Shown one piece after another: positions 1-6,072 of a stretch of DNA of 6,072 nucleotides (within the stretch, counting starts at the first letter, position 1; each line of letters begins with the position of its first letter). This stretch comes from Bacteroidaceae bacterium (GTDB taxonomy: Bacteria > Bacteroidota > Bacteroidia > Bacteroidales > CHK158-818). The DNA lies in NCBI GenBank assembly GCA_017467745.1, contig JAFUKV010000245.1, positions 1 to 6,072 of the forward strand, read 5' to 3'. Both the position numbers and the translations under genes were made by a program. The notes under the pieces are model-generated. The model did not search any database. It was not told where the DNA came from and saw only the letters and a program-made list of their open reading frames with translations.

Positions 1-592
1 CCGCCGCTCTCGTAACAAAAAGGTTAAAGGTGCAATCTTCCTCAGGAACCTTTACTTCATGACATTCACTCATAGGCAAAGCACCGTATAATTCTTCCGT
101 ATTTCCTCCCATATCAATGGTAAGAGCAGCTATTTCATCTGTAGGAAAAGGCTGACCCACTATTATGGTATTAAAATCGAAATTCGGAAGTTTATCGGAA
201 GAAACGCTACTTTCCGGCACAACATTCTTTTTAGTTGTCAAACCTTCGTTTACAAACAAATATATACGCTTGGTTTCTTTTCCGGCAACTTTAAATGTCG
301 CGCTTTTGTACACTTCAACCGCCGACGCAAGCGACAACAAACGGTTATGCTCTACAATACCGTCGGGCCGCACCACGATAATACGCAAAGTTTGTATTTT
401 CTCCTCTTTGGAGGCAGCCCCCTCATATCTATCTACACCCCTCGTTACAGGCGCAGACACATCTGATAGAGAAACGTTTATATCGAGATTTACCGTAGAT
501 CTCGAAAATTCCTCGTCAGAAGACTGGCTACACCCTGTTATAAAAAGGGCTACCAACCACAATATGACGATATTCTTCTCTATTGCTTTCAT
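1..592 (-). CDS. Fimbrillin-like lipoprotein (minor/accessory or tip subunit), 5' part only
   Basis: The frame starts at ATG 592-590 and stays open for 197 codons to the left edge, so the C-terminus is missing. A basic N-terminus and hydrophobic stretch (residues 8-19) lead to a lipobox, ITGC, with Cys21 as the lipidated residue. The following SQSSDEE resembles the acidic signal that sends Bacteroidota lipoproteins to the cell surface. A first beta strand (NLDINVSL, 35-42) is followed by VTRG (49-52); Arg51 matches the place where FimA/Mfa1-type fimbrillins are cut by Arg-specific proteases to remove the leading strand. LRIIVVRPDG (69-78) and LYGALPMS (168-175) also resemble fimbrillin N-domain motifs. 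The gene starts 6 nt after the Mfa2-like stop. In the P. gingivalis mfa locus, accessory tip subunits follow mfa2, so a minor or tip subunit is inferred. The family cannot be fixed without the C-terminus. Confidence 0.8.
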   Translation of the reverse strand, partial: MKAIEKNIVILWLVALFITGCSQSSDEEFSRSTVNLDINVSLSDVSAPVTRGVDRYEGAASKEEKIQTLRIIVVRPDGIVEHNRLLSLASAVEVYKSATFKVAGKETKRIYLFVNEGLTTKKNVVPESSVSSDKLPNFDFNTIIVGQPFPTDEIAALTIDMGGNTEELYGALPMSECHEVKVPEEDCTFNLFVTRAA

Positions 593-598
593 TTTATA

Positions 599-1609
599 TT
601 ACTCTCCAATGTCATTAACTCTGACAGTCCAGTCATTAATCTTGATGTAAGTTTCTATCCATTTCTGGTCTTCATCAAGGAAAAATACCAACGACCATTC
701 GCTTTCTCTATCAAGAAACTCTTGTTCTCCCATCTGCGCATAAAGATCGCTTTTCAACAACAACAGATAATTGTTCAACGGAATATTTACGGTCTCTCCT
801 CCGTCAGACTTACGGCGGATAAGCAGTTTAGGAGAATTTTGGGTCATCAACCGTGAAGTGGAAAACTCGGCATAAGCCACTACCACTTCTTGATTGTTAT
901 CCATCACACCAGTGGATGCCTGCCCTGTCGTCCAAGGAAGATAAGTTATCGTTCCGTTCGGAATCAGATCATTTTCTCTGTCAAACAACGTATTGTCGTC
1001 CGTAATTTGAAAAGTGTAATCTTTGTCGTCTACCGGTTGACCGTTCAACTGTTGAAGGACAATACGTATATTATTCGTATTCTTCATCATTTCAACAGTA
1101 CCTTCACTATACAAATCGCCTGTTTTGAGCGTGAGAGCGCCCCAAAAGAAATCATGCAATTTTTCTTGTATAGGAACCGTCAAATCAGTATTCATCAATA
1201 CATTCAACTTTTCAATATTCACGTTTTCAGCAGGAACAGGTTCTACAAAATCGAACGAGCGTTTATCACAGGCTATACCGCCATAAGCCACAAAACGATA
1301 TGTACCTTCATTAAGATCGAGTTTCATCCGATAATTTTCATCTTGTAACTCAGAGCCTGTAACAACACGGGTATCGACATAATTACCCTTGTCGTCGTAT
1401 ATGAGAAGCGTTAAACAATCTACTTTTTTAGGAAAAGCATTGGCGTATTCCATATTATAATCATAAACGAAACGCAAAGATACACCGTGCGGACACGGAT
1501 CCAGATCTTCATAAATACGCTCACACGAAGACAGAGTAACGGCCATCAATACGACGCTTAGCGTTGTATTGATAAACCTAAAAATCATATTTTGGGATTT
1601 GTTTCGCAT
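599..1609 (-). CDS. FimB/Mfa2 family fimbrial anchor lipoprotein
   Basis: This 336-residue protein resembles the FimB/Mfa2 family, the outer-membrane subunit that anchors the fimbria and limits its length in Porphyromonas gingivalis. A signal peptide (about 8-28) ends in the lipobox LSSC, giving lipidated Cys29. The family hallmark follows directly: a DLDPCPHGVSLRF stretch (35-47), then VDCLTLLIYDDKG (63-75), LNEGTYRFVAYGG (99-111) and a short loop with Cys114. Length is normal for the family. Unlike its fimbrillin neighbours it has no Arg-Gly processing site shortly after the lipidated Cys, as expected for an anchor that keeps its N-terminus. The start at ATG 1609 is 2 nt from the stop of the major subunit with no clear Shine-Dalgarno site, suggesting translational coupling; Met8 is an alternative start that would still give a signal peptide. 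The family call is firm; the anchor role is by homology. Confidence 0.92.
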   Translation of the reverse strand: MRNKSQNMIFRFINTTLSVVLMAVTLSSCERIYEDLDPCPHGVSLRFVYDYNMEYANAFPKKVDCLTLLIYDDKGNYVDTRVVTGSELQDENYRMKLDLNEGTYRFVAYGGIACDKRSFDFVEPVPAENVNIEKLNVLMNTDLTVPIQEKLHDFFWGALTLKTGDLYSEGTVEMMKNTNNIRIVLQQLNGQPVDDKDYTFQITDDNTLFDRENDLIPNGTITYLPWTTGQASTGVMDNNQEVVVAYAEFSTSRLMTQNSPKLLIRRKSDGGETVNIPLNNYLLLLKSDLYAQMGEQEFLDRESEWSLVFFLDEDQKWIETYIKINDWTVRVNDIGE

Positions 1610-1611
1610 TG

Positions 1612-3552
1612 TTAGAAATTAATATTGTTTTCACGAACTACCCATGGTAACGTTTCTACGGCAACGGTAATAAATACATCACCGTTTTCATCGGGAGTAT
1701 TCGGATCTACCGGATCAGGATCATTGTCTGTAATACGAGGATGTCCTAATTTAGCGATACCTGTAACAGCCAATTTATATACATTATTACGCACTACGCC
1801 AAACTCCATTTGTCCCATTGTACCGGGAAGTTTATTATCGTTATGGCGATTCCAATAATAATAATAGAAATAGTACCCGACTCCGGCATTGGTCGATCCC
1901 GGCACAAGCCCGTCGGCATCATTGCTGGCTTGGTATAAAGTAAATCCCGCAGCGGTAGCGGCTTCCCGGAAATTGTCAAGAGCAGCGCTCTCTCCATCAG
2001 TTCCTTTTGCTTGTACCAATTCTTGATAAAATTGATGAGGATTTTTTCCGTCTTTAACGGGCGTGCTATATGCTTTATAAAGTTCGGCATTAGCCTTTTG
2101 TCCGCCTATTTCTTTTGCGGCTTCAATAGCAACACCGGCATTCCAACCTACATAAATAACATTCTGGAAAGTATAAAGAATAGGATAAACGCTACTTCCG
2201 ATGGTATAGGTATACCCTTGCACATCGGTAGGTAACTGATACACTCCGTTAATAGCTTTATAAAGAGGTTCGTTCTTGCTTTCCAATCCGGGTGTTGAAA
2301 GCAACTTTCCTTTAAATACTACACCGGTAGAAATACCGTTACGTTGTTTGTTATTATCTTCCGGGATCGTATTTTCCGTAACATATCGCCAAATATGATA
2401 ACCGCCTTTTGCATAAGCAGGATTATCTTCTTGATATCCGAGTACATCTGCAATCCAATAATTGTCCCATTGTAAACGGGTATTATCATTTATTTTTCCA
2501 TTGTTATCGAATAACGGATAATTGAAATAATCTGCTAATTTAGACGCATCAAGCGTTCCGGCAGTTTTGAAACTCGCATCGGTATCGTCTATGTAATTAT
2601 CATCGGTTTCGGCACCGCAAAGCAACTTGTTCAAACCTTTTCCATCATCAGATACACGGCGCAAATAATAGAAGTTTTTGCTCATATTAACCATTCCCAT
2701 ACGGAGTAGTTGTACTTGCAACAAACCGGCTTGATCTCCCAACCCGATATCATATGTATTAGCAGGAGTATTTGCAGGACTTCCGTCTTTAAAGTCGAAA
2801 CGAGCCATAGAACGTTCTACTTTAACAGCTCCCCGTCCGTTGCTTGACGCATTGTTAATACCTCCATTATTACCACCGCTTAGTTCGAAAGCATTATTTT
2901 CCGAATCATGGTTTACTCTCCATGCTTCGAATGTAGAAGGTATCTCTCTCAACGCCATACTGGCATTAGACATCAAAAACGAGTTATCTGCCCATATAGT
3001 GACATTCTTATTGGTTGCCGCCGTATGGCTTTGCAATACGTTACACGTTTTATCGCTCCAATTATCGCCATAACCAAGCGCGTCAATTTCATTGATAAGT
3101 TCGTCTGTCGGATTACAGAATACATATACATGAACACCGTTTTTCGCATTATTCTTTATGTTTCCGTTTTGATCATAAAATTGACCTATATCCGTCCTGT
3201 CCATCTTAACTGCTGTTTTGATGGTAGTTTGACCTGCGGGAATAGACAAATTTTCAACTACGCCATACGCTCCGAAAGTATCGTCAGCATTAGCCAATAC
3301 CAACAGAATTTTTTTTACATTATTTTCTTTGTCCAAACCTACTTCCGTACCATCAGTGGAAGTTCCGTCGGGATTAGTCTGGCTACGAGTTCCTCTCGCC
3401 GTCGGCAAAGCCACGTTAATACTCATATACGTAGCATCTTTCGGGTCTCCTGTGTTGACTTGTCCGGCATCTACCAGATTGTCATTTTCGCTGCACCCTA
3501 CAACCATATACATGGCAAGGATACCTACGAGAAATTTACTCCAACTTTTCAT
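1612..3552 (-). CDS. Mfa1-type major fimbrial subunit (fimbrillin), lipoprotein precursor
   Basis: This 646-residue protein is the probable shaft subunit of a type V fimbria. The signal peptide ends in the lipobox VVGC (Cys20), followed by SENDN. The first strand SINVALPTARGTRS (44-57) carries Arg53-Gly54 and Arg56, matching the maturation site where an Arg-specific protease releases the N-terminal strand and opens the groove for donor-strand exchange. Further Mfa1-like landmarks are KKILLVLANAD (80-90), the SFLMSNA turn (191-197), VERSMARFDF (245-254), and a C-terminal strand at 626-646 with the ITVAVETLPWVV motif, the presumed donor strand. It is somewhat longer than P. gingivalis Mfa1 (about 560 residues). 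It begins 56 nt after the DUF3868 stop, the largest gap in the operon, but I see no clear TAnnTTTG promoter or hairpin terminator there and no Shine-Dalgarno site. Assignment as major rather than minor subunit rests on length and its place before the Mfa2-like gene. Confidence 0.92.
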   Translation of the reverse strand: MKSWSKFLVGILAMYMVVGCSENDNLVDAGQVNTGDPKDATYMSINVALPTARGTRSQTNPDGTSTDGTEVGLDKENNVKKILLVLANADDTFGAYGVVENLSIPAGQTTIKTAVKMDRTDIGQFYDQNGNIKNNAKNGVHVYVFCNPTDELINEIDALGYGDNWSDKTCNVLQSHTAATNKNVTIWADNSFLMSNASMALREIPSTFEAWRVNHDSENNAFELSGGNNGGINNASSNGRGAVKVERSMARFDFKDGSPANTPANTYDIGLGDQAGLLQVQLLRMGMVNMSKNFYYLRRVSDDGKGLNKLLCGAETDDNYIDDTDASFKTAGTLDASKLADYFNYPLFDNNGKINDNTRLQWDNYWIADVLGYQEDNPAYAKGGYHIWRYVTENTIPEDNNKQRNGISTGVVFKGKLLSTPGLESKNEPLYKAINGVYQLPTDVQGYTYTIGSSVYPILYTFQNVIYVGWNAGVAIEAAKEIGGQKANAELYKAYSTPVKDGKNPHQFYQELVQAKGTDGESAALDNFREAATAAGFTLYQASNDADGLVPGSTNAGVGYYFYYYYWNRHNDNKLPGTMGQMEFGVVRNNVYKLAVTGIAKLGHPRITDNDPDPVDPNTPDENGDVFITVAVETLPWVVRENNINF

Positions 3553-3608
3553 TTCGACTATATTTTAGTATTATTAATTATCTGATATTTCGATTGTTTT
3601 TATCTTAC

Positions 3609-5027
3609 TTATTTCAACTCTGCAATTTGACGCAAAGCGTTTGTCGCCTCCATAACACCTTTCTGTTCGGCCGCTTTAAAAAGCCGTTCAGCCGCTTCAT
3701 AATCACCCGAAATTGCACAATATACACCACGTGCATAAACAGCCTGAGGCGTATCACCGGCTTTGGCAAGATAACGCTCTGCGTTTTTCATATCGCCTTT
3801 ACTCATGGATGCGTTAGCTACATTCAGATTGGCAATTTCATCATCGGGAAACATACGTACAGAAATCTCAAACGTTTCTATATATTCATCACTTCCCGGC
3901 TCCATTTCCTGTGCCGCTAAATACATTTCTTGCAAACTTAACTTCTGAGGTTGCGTTTTCAATAAACGGCGTATTTCCGCTACATCAGTATAAGCACGTA
4001 CCTCATAAGTTACGGCGTAATCTGAATGACGTAAAGCGGGGTAAACCTCTTTCAACAGAAAAGCGTAATCAGATGGATATGTGGATTTGATTTTCAAATC
4101 TTTGGCATCAGGCTCTAAACTGCCTCGTATTATATCAAGAATGGCCGCCTTGTCTTTAAGATTAGAACTTTCAACAAAACGTTCTAACCCAGCCCAGTCT
4201 TCCGGTTCATAAGCGGTAGAAAGCAACGCATCCGGAAAATTGTAAAGCTGGCGAACATATTCTTTAAGCGTTTCCGTACGCCCTTTCGCTAAACGAATGT
4301 TGTTGTCGTAAGGCCCCTCCGGAGAAGCATAACCTTTAATAGAAACTGCCGTTATACGAGAATCCTTGTCATCTCTTACGGCATCAATCGTAGCCCGAAT
4401 CTTTCCAAGTTCAATAGGATTTCGACGATAATCAGCATAAATCTCCTTACGATTTACAGGAAAATCGATATAAGCAGATCCCTCTATTACATTGATTTTC
4501 TGTTCGGCTTTGGGACGAATGTAAACCAAATTCGGGACAAAAGTTTTCGGCTTAAAGTCGAGATAAGTCAGCAAAGTTTCCTCTTCCGAAAGCGTCTCGC
4601 TGCAACAACCGCAAGTCTCTCCACCAACGGTCAACGCGGCGCTACCCATCCATTTTTCATAAGGTATTACATTACGATATTCGACAATTTTCACATCGCC
4701 GCATCGATAGAGTTCCATATCTTCCGGAGTAACCCCGTTGCGCAAATGATGATAATAGCGATTACGACCGGCAATCATCACAGGAGAAAGCGCAAGTGTA
4801 TCACCGGCTTTCGCTAACAGAGGGGTAAGTATCAATTCCCGATTACTTTTAACTTTCAGAGCCGAGACATCAATATCCATCGAAACGAATAATTTATCGC
4901 CGGCTTGAGATACGGCAAGGTTTGAAACAGTTGCTTTTCCGTCTAAAATAGTCTGCGCCATTGCGCTTGTGGCATACACCAAGAGTGCACCTATATAAAA
5001 TATTTTTTTTATCTTATTCATATTCAT
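3609..5027 (-). CDS. DUF3868 domain protein with OmpA-like domain and C-terminal TPR-like repeats
   Basis: This 472-residue exported protein has a signal peptide cut most likely after SAMA (Gln25 becomes residue 1). Residues about 25-135 are beta-rich (KLFVSMDIDV, ELILTPLL, then RNRYYHHLRNG) and match what I know of DUF3868. A CGCC cluster sits at 139-142. Residues about 183-262 resemble an OmpA C-terminal domain: SAYIDFPVN, then SIKGYASPEG (229-238) and NNIRLAKGRTETLKEYV (242-258). The Asn, Leu and Arg250 pattern of the peptidoglycan-binding helix is kept, but the usual Asp of the TDxxG loop is replaced by Ala-Ser, so peptidoglycan binding is uncertain. Residues about 365-472 form paired amphipathic helices with TPR-like spacing (GDMKNAERYLAKAG, GDYEAAERLFKAAEQKG). 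Translation can start at Met1 or Met3; both keep the signal peptide. It follows the DUF3575 gene by 8 nt. Its role is unknown; a periplasmic scaffold linking the cell wall and fimbrial assembly is inference. Confidence 0.87.
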   Translation of the reverse strand: MNMNKIKKIFYIGALLVYATSAMAQTILDGKATVSNLAVSQAGDKLFVSMDIDVSALKVKSNRELILTPLLAKAGDTLALSPVMIAGRNRYYHHLRNGVTPEDMELYRCGDVKIVEYRNVIPYEKWMGSAALTVGGETCGCCSETLSEEETLLTYLDFKPKTFVPNLVYIRPKAEQKINVIEGSAYIDFPVNRKEIYADYRRNPIELGKIRATIDAVRDDKDSRITAVSIKGYASPEGPYDNNIRLAKGRTETLKEYVRQLYNFPDALLSTAYEPEDWAGLERFVESSNLKDKAAILDIIRGSLEPDAKDLKIKSTYPSDYAFLLKEVYPALRHSDYAVTYEVRAYTDVAEIRRLLKTQPQKLSLQEMYLAAQEMEPGSDEYIETFEISVRMFPDDEIANLNVANASMSKGDMKNAERYLAKAGDTPQAVYARGVYCAISGDYEAAERLFKAAEQKGVMEATNALRQIAELK

Positions 5028-5035
5028 AACAGTAA

Positions 5036-5653
5036 TTAGAACGTATATACCAAATTAACTGCGGCTTTAGTAGGGCCGACATAATGATGTTTGTTGTCTT
5101 CGGACAACTTTTTACCGCAATTTGCACATGGATAACTATCAAAACGGGTATAGATATATCCAATACCTATCTCTCCTTCCAAATTCCAATGTTTACTCAA
5201 TATCCACGCATATCCGTATGCTATACCAGCACCCACAAACCAACCTTGATAACGTCGATGCGAAAATTTCGAGAAATCTGTTCCAAGAAATGAAATGCTG
5301 TTTTTTAATCCGCCAACATTATATTGGCCACCTAATGCATGTCCTCCAATGAAATGCCCTGCAAAACGGTCGCAAAACCAATAACGTGCTTCCGGTTGTA
5401 CAAGCCAATGTTTCCATTTTCTATCATGGGAAAGTGTCCAACCATTATAATTTGCAGACATATCTAATGTCCACCGTGGTGCAAGACCAACCTCAACGCC
5501 TGCATTCACAGTATAAGCGGCAATATCGTACAAAAGATTCGTTTTAACCGCCACATCTTGACTGTTGGCCTTAACTCCCCATAACACCATACATAAAAAA
5601 AGAATCACTTTAATCCCGACATTCGTCTTCATATTTTTATATTTGTTTTTCAT
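5036..5653 (-). CDS. DUF3575 family outer-membrane beta-barrel-like protein
   Basis: The product is 205 residues when started at ATG 5653. That start is preferred because AAGGTGG lies just upstream (minus strand, 5663-5657); an in-frame GTG at 5692 would add 13 residues with no ribosome site, and ATG 5632 would shorten it by 7. A signal peptide spans about 10-31, with cleavage likely at ANS-Gln32. DUF3575 landmarks are VKTNLLYD (37-44), WTLDMSANYNGW (61-72), KHWLVQPEARYWFC (81-94), GHFIGGHALGGQYNVGG (99-115), YQGWFVGAGIAYGYAW (135-150) and a C-terminal GPTKAAVNLVYTF (193-205). Alternating aromatic and small residues plus the terminal Phe fit a small outer-membrane barrel. A CxxC (176, 179) sits in a predicted loop. 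It is the first gene of the operon, 8 nt before the DUF3868 gene. These two families recur together beside Bacteroidales fimbrial genes; the molecular function is not known. Confidence 0.88.
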   Translation of the reverse strand: MKNKYKNMKTNVGIKVILFLCMVLWGVKANSQDVAVKTNLLYDIAAYTVNAGVEVGLAPRWTLDMSANYNGWTLSHDRKWKHWLVQPEARYWFCDRFAGHFIGGHALGGQYNVGGLKNSISFLGTDFSKFSHRRYQGWFVGAGIAYGYAWILSKHWNLEGEIGIGYIYTRFDSYPCANCGKKLSEDNKHHYVGPTKAAVNLVYTF

Positions 5654-5656
5654 TAT

Positions 5657-5664
5657 CCACCTTT
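5657..5664 (-). promoter_or_regulatory. Ribosome binding site deciding the DUF3575 start
   Basis: Read on the minus strand this is AAAGGTGG, ending 3 nt before ATG 5653. Its AAAGG part can pair with the 16S tail at about 6 nt spacing. No other gene in the window has a comparable site, and neither alternative start (GTG 5692, ATG 5632) has one. Confidence 0.5.
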
Positions 5665-5755
5665 TTATATATATTATTATCCTCTTCTCCACCTATACAA
5701 CCGAAACAAAAAACACTATGTATTAGGTAGTTACATCAAGAAAATTTATAATAAC

Positions 5756-5772
5756 ATTTCTTCGTAAGAAAT
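5756..5772. repeat. Short dyad across the outer edge of the left repeat (possible recombinase core site)
   Basis: ATTTCTT (5756-5762) and AAGAAAT (5766-5772) form perfect 7-bp arms around CGT. The dyad overlaps the outer end of the left inverted repeat, and most of the same dyad is present at the right end (ATTTCTT at 6060-6066, ACG, then AAG to 6072). Paired half-sites around a short spacer are what a site-specific recombinase dimer usually binds. Which recombinase type uses it cannot be told. Confidence 0.5.
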
Positions 5773-5781
5773 CATATAAAT
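5760..5781 (+). repeat. Left inverted repeat of the invertible segment
   Basis: The repeat begins CTTCGTAAGAAATC and ends ATATAAAT. It is the exact reverse complement of 6051-6072 over all 22 bases. Pairing stops sharply on the inner side: position 5782 does not match 6050, nor do the next three pairs. The outer side cannot be tested because the right copy ends at the window edge. Confidence 0.93.
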
Positions 5782-5791
5782 GAAATAGCAT

Positions 5792-5821
5792 TTTGATTAT
5801 ATGTGTATTATTTTATGTGTG
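5792..5821 (+). promoter_or_regulatory. Weaker second promoter candidate, same direction
   Basis: TTTG at 5792-5795 is followed after 18 nt by TATGTGTG (5814-5821), one mismatch from TAnnTTTG. It also reads rightward and would face the operon after inversion. In sequence this AT-rich such near matches can arise by chance, so it ranks below the 5980 box. Confidence 0.25.
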
Positions 5822-5869
5822 CGAACCTAATTTTTATGTTTTTTATTTGTCTGTTTCTATATGTTTTTT

Positions 5870-5915
5870 CTGAAAAAATATTTTTTTTGCTAATTATGGA
5901 TAAAATATTTTTCAG
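5870..5915. repeat. AT-rich imperfect inverted repeat near the middle of the invertible segment
   Basis: CTGAAAAAATATTTT (5870-5884) pairs with AAAATATTTTTCAG (5902-5915), with one unpaired A and a 17-nt loop. The CTG/CAG ends make it more than a simple A/T run. It could be a regulator or bending-protein site, or a weak two-way terminator-like hairpin. The stem is nearly all A-T, so RNA stability would be low. Confidence 0.4.
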
Positions 5916-5954
5916 AATAAAAAATCACAATCTTTAACACTTTTTGATTAACGT

Positions 5955-5987
5955 ATTGATATTTAGAATGTTAAATAAATATGTTTG
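5955..5987 (+). promoter_or_regulatory. Bacteroidales-type promoter inside the invertible segment, facing away from the operon
   Basis: TATGTTTG at 5980-5987 is a perfect match to the Bacteroides -7 consensus TAnnTTTG. ATTG at 5955-5958, one mismatch from the -33 TTTG, lies 21 nt upstream, close to the usual spacing. It reads rightward, out of the window. If 5760-6072 inverts, the -7 box moves to about 5845-5852 on the minus strand and would give a leader of roughly 185 nt before ATG 5653. Confidence 0.65.
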
Positions 5988-6050
5988 GGAATAAAAAATA
6001 AAAAGAATTATTTGTGTGTTACAATGATTCTTGATATTTTTGTATTCAAA

Positions 6051-6072
6051 ATTTATATGATTTCTTACGAAG
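6051..6072 (-). repeat. Right inverted repeat of the invertible segment
   Basis: The repeat begins ATTTATATGATTTC and ends TTACGAAG at the last base of the window. It is the exact reverse complement of 5760-5781. If the short dyad seen at the left end is part of the recombinase site, the match should continue into AAAT just outside the window. Confidence 0.93.

Larger units (their letters stand above)
5760..6072. other. Putative invertible promoter segment (phase-variation switch) of the fimbrial operon
   Basis: This 313-bp, strongly AT-rich non-coding segment is bounded by perfect 22-bp inverted repeats and lies 107 bp upstream of the first operon start codon. It holds no credible gene. It contains a promoter-like element on the plus strand that would face the operon only after inversion. 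Bacteroidales are known to switch surface structures, including capsules and fimbriae, with recombinase-driven inversion of repeat-bounded promoters, so this layout is read as such a switch. In the orientation given here the operon is predicted to be off. The recombinase is not encoded in the window. Inversion itself is inferred; only the repeats and motif are seen. Confidence 0.82.

Noticed and set aside
593..598. Terminators between operon genes.
   Set aside because: The junctions at 593-598, 1610-1611 and 5028-5035 are too short for a hairpin and T-run, and none is evident in 3553-3608.
165..650. Plus-strand open frame of about 161 codons at the left end.
   Set aside because: It lies opposite the fimbrillin-like lipoprotein and the end of the Mfa2-like gene, and its product resembles no family; the minus-strand frames have signal peptides and family motifs.
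2908..3585. Plus-strand open frame of about 225 codons opposite the Mfa1-like gene.
   Set aside because: It is the antisense shadow of a clear fimbrillin sequence, and its product is rich in Ile, Arg, Tyr and Cys with no recognisable domain.
5654..5692. GTG start at 5692 for the DUF3575 gene.
   Set aside because: It adds a charged, non-signal-like N-terminal stretch and has no ribosome site, while ATG 5653 has AAGGTGG just upstream and leaves a normal signal peptide.
5693..6072. A small gene, tRNA, riboswitch or CRISPR array in the upstream region.
   Set aside because: Frames are short and broken by stops, there is no tandem repeat-spacer pattern and no tRNA-like cloverleaf was seen; only the inverted repeats, promoter motifs and dyad stand out.
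5760..6072. The inverted repeats as ends of an insertion sequence or MITE.
   Set aside because: There is no transposase, no target duplication can be tested at the right edge, and a consensus promoter inside repeats just upstream of a fimbrial operon is better explained by an invertible promoter. A MITE remains a weaker alternative.

Overview
This window reads as a Bacteroidales (Bacteroidota) genome fragment. The evidence is an entire minus-strand operon of families largely confined to that order: a DUF3575 outer-membrane protein, a DUF3868/OmpA-like protein, an Mfa1-type major fimbrillin, a FimB/Mfa2-type anchor and the start of another fimbrillin-like lipoprotein. The lipoboxes followed by Ser/Asp/Glu-rich residues, the near absence of strong Shine-Dalgarno sites and the TTTG / TAnnTTTG promoter style also fit. 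Genus cannot be told from this sequence; Bacteroides, Parabacteroides, Barnesiella and similar gut genera are all possible.

Layout, in direction of transcription (right to left): a very AT-rich non-coding region at 5693-6072; DUF3575 at 5653-5036; DUF3868/OmpA-like at 5027-3609; Mfa1-like major subunit at 3552-1612; Mfa2-like anchor at 1609-599; and a fimbrillin-like lipoprotein from 592 that runs off the left edge. Gaps are 8, 56, 2 and 6 nt, so this is almost certainly one transcription unit for a type V (Bacteroidales-specific) fimbria. Shaft and accessory subunits travel as lipoproteins to the outer membrane, are trimmed by an Arg-directed protease and polymerise by strand exchange; the Mfa2-like protein anchors the fibre. 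The DUF3575 and DUF3868 proteins probably serve at the outer membrane and periplasm, but their function is not established.

The most notable signal is non-coding. A perfect 22-bp inverted repeat (5760-5781 and 6051-6072) encloses 269 bp immediately upstream of the operon. Inside it, on the plus strand, lies a perfect Bacteroidales -7 box (TATGTTTG, 5980-5987) that points away from the operon. No comparable promoter facing the operon was found inside the segment or in the 5654-5759 leader. This is the architecture of a DNA-invertible promoter: the fimbriae would be phase-variable and the sequenced molecule is probably in the OFF orientation. The right repeat ends exactly at the window edge, so its outer limit and any linked recombinase cannot be seen.
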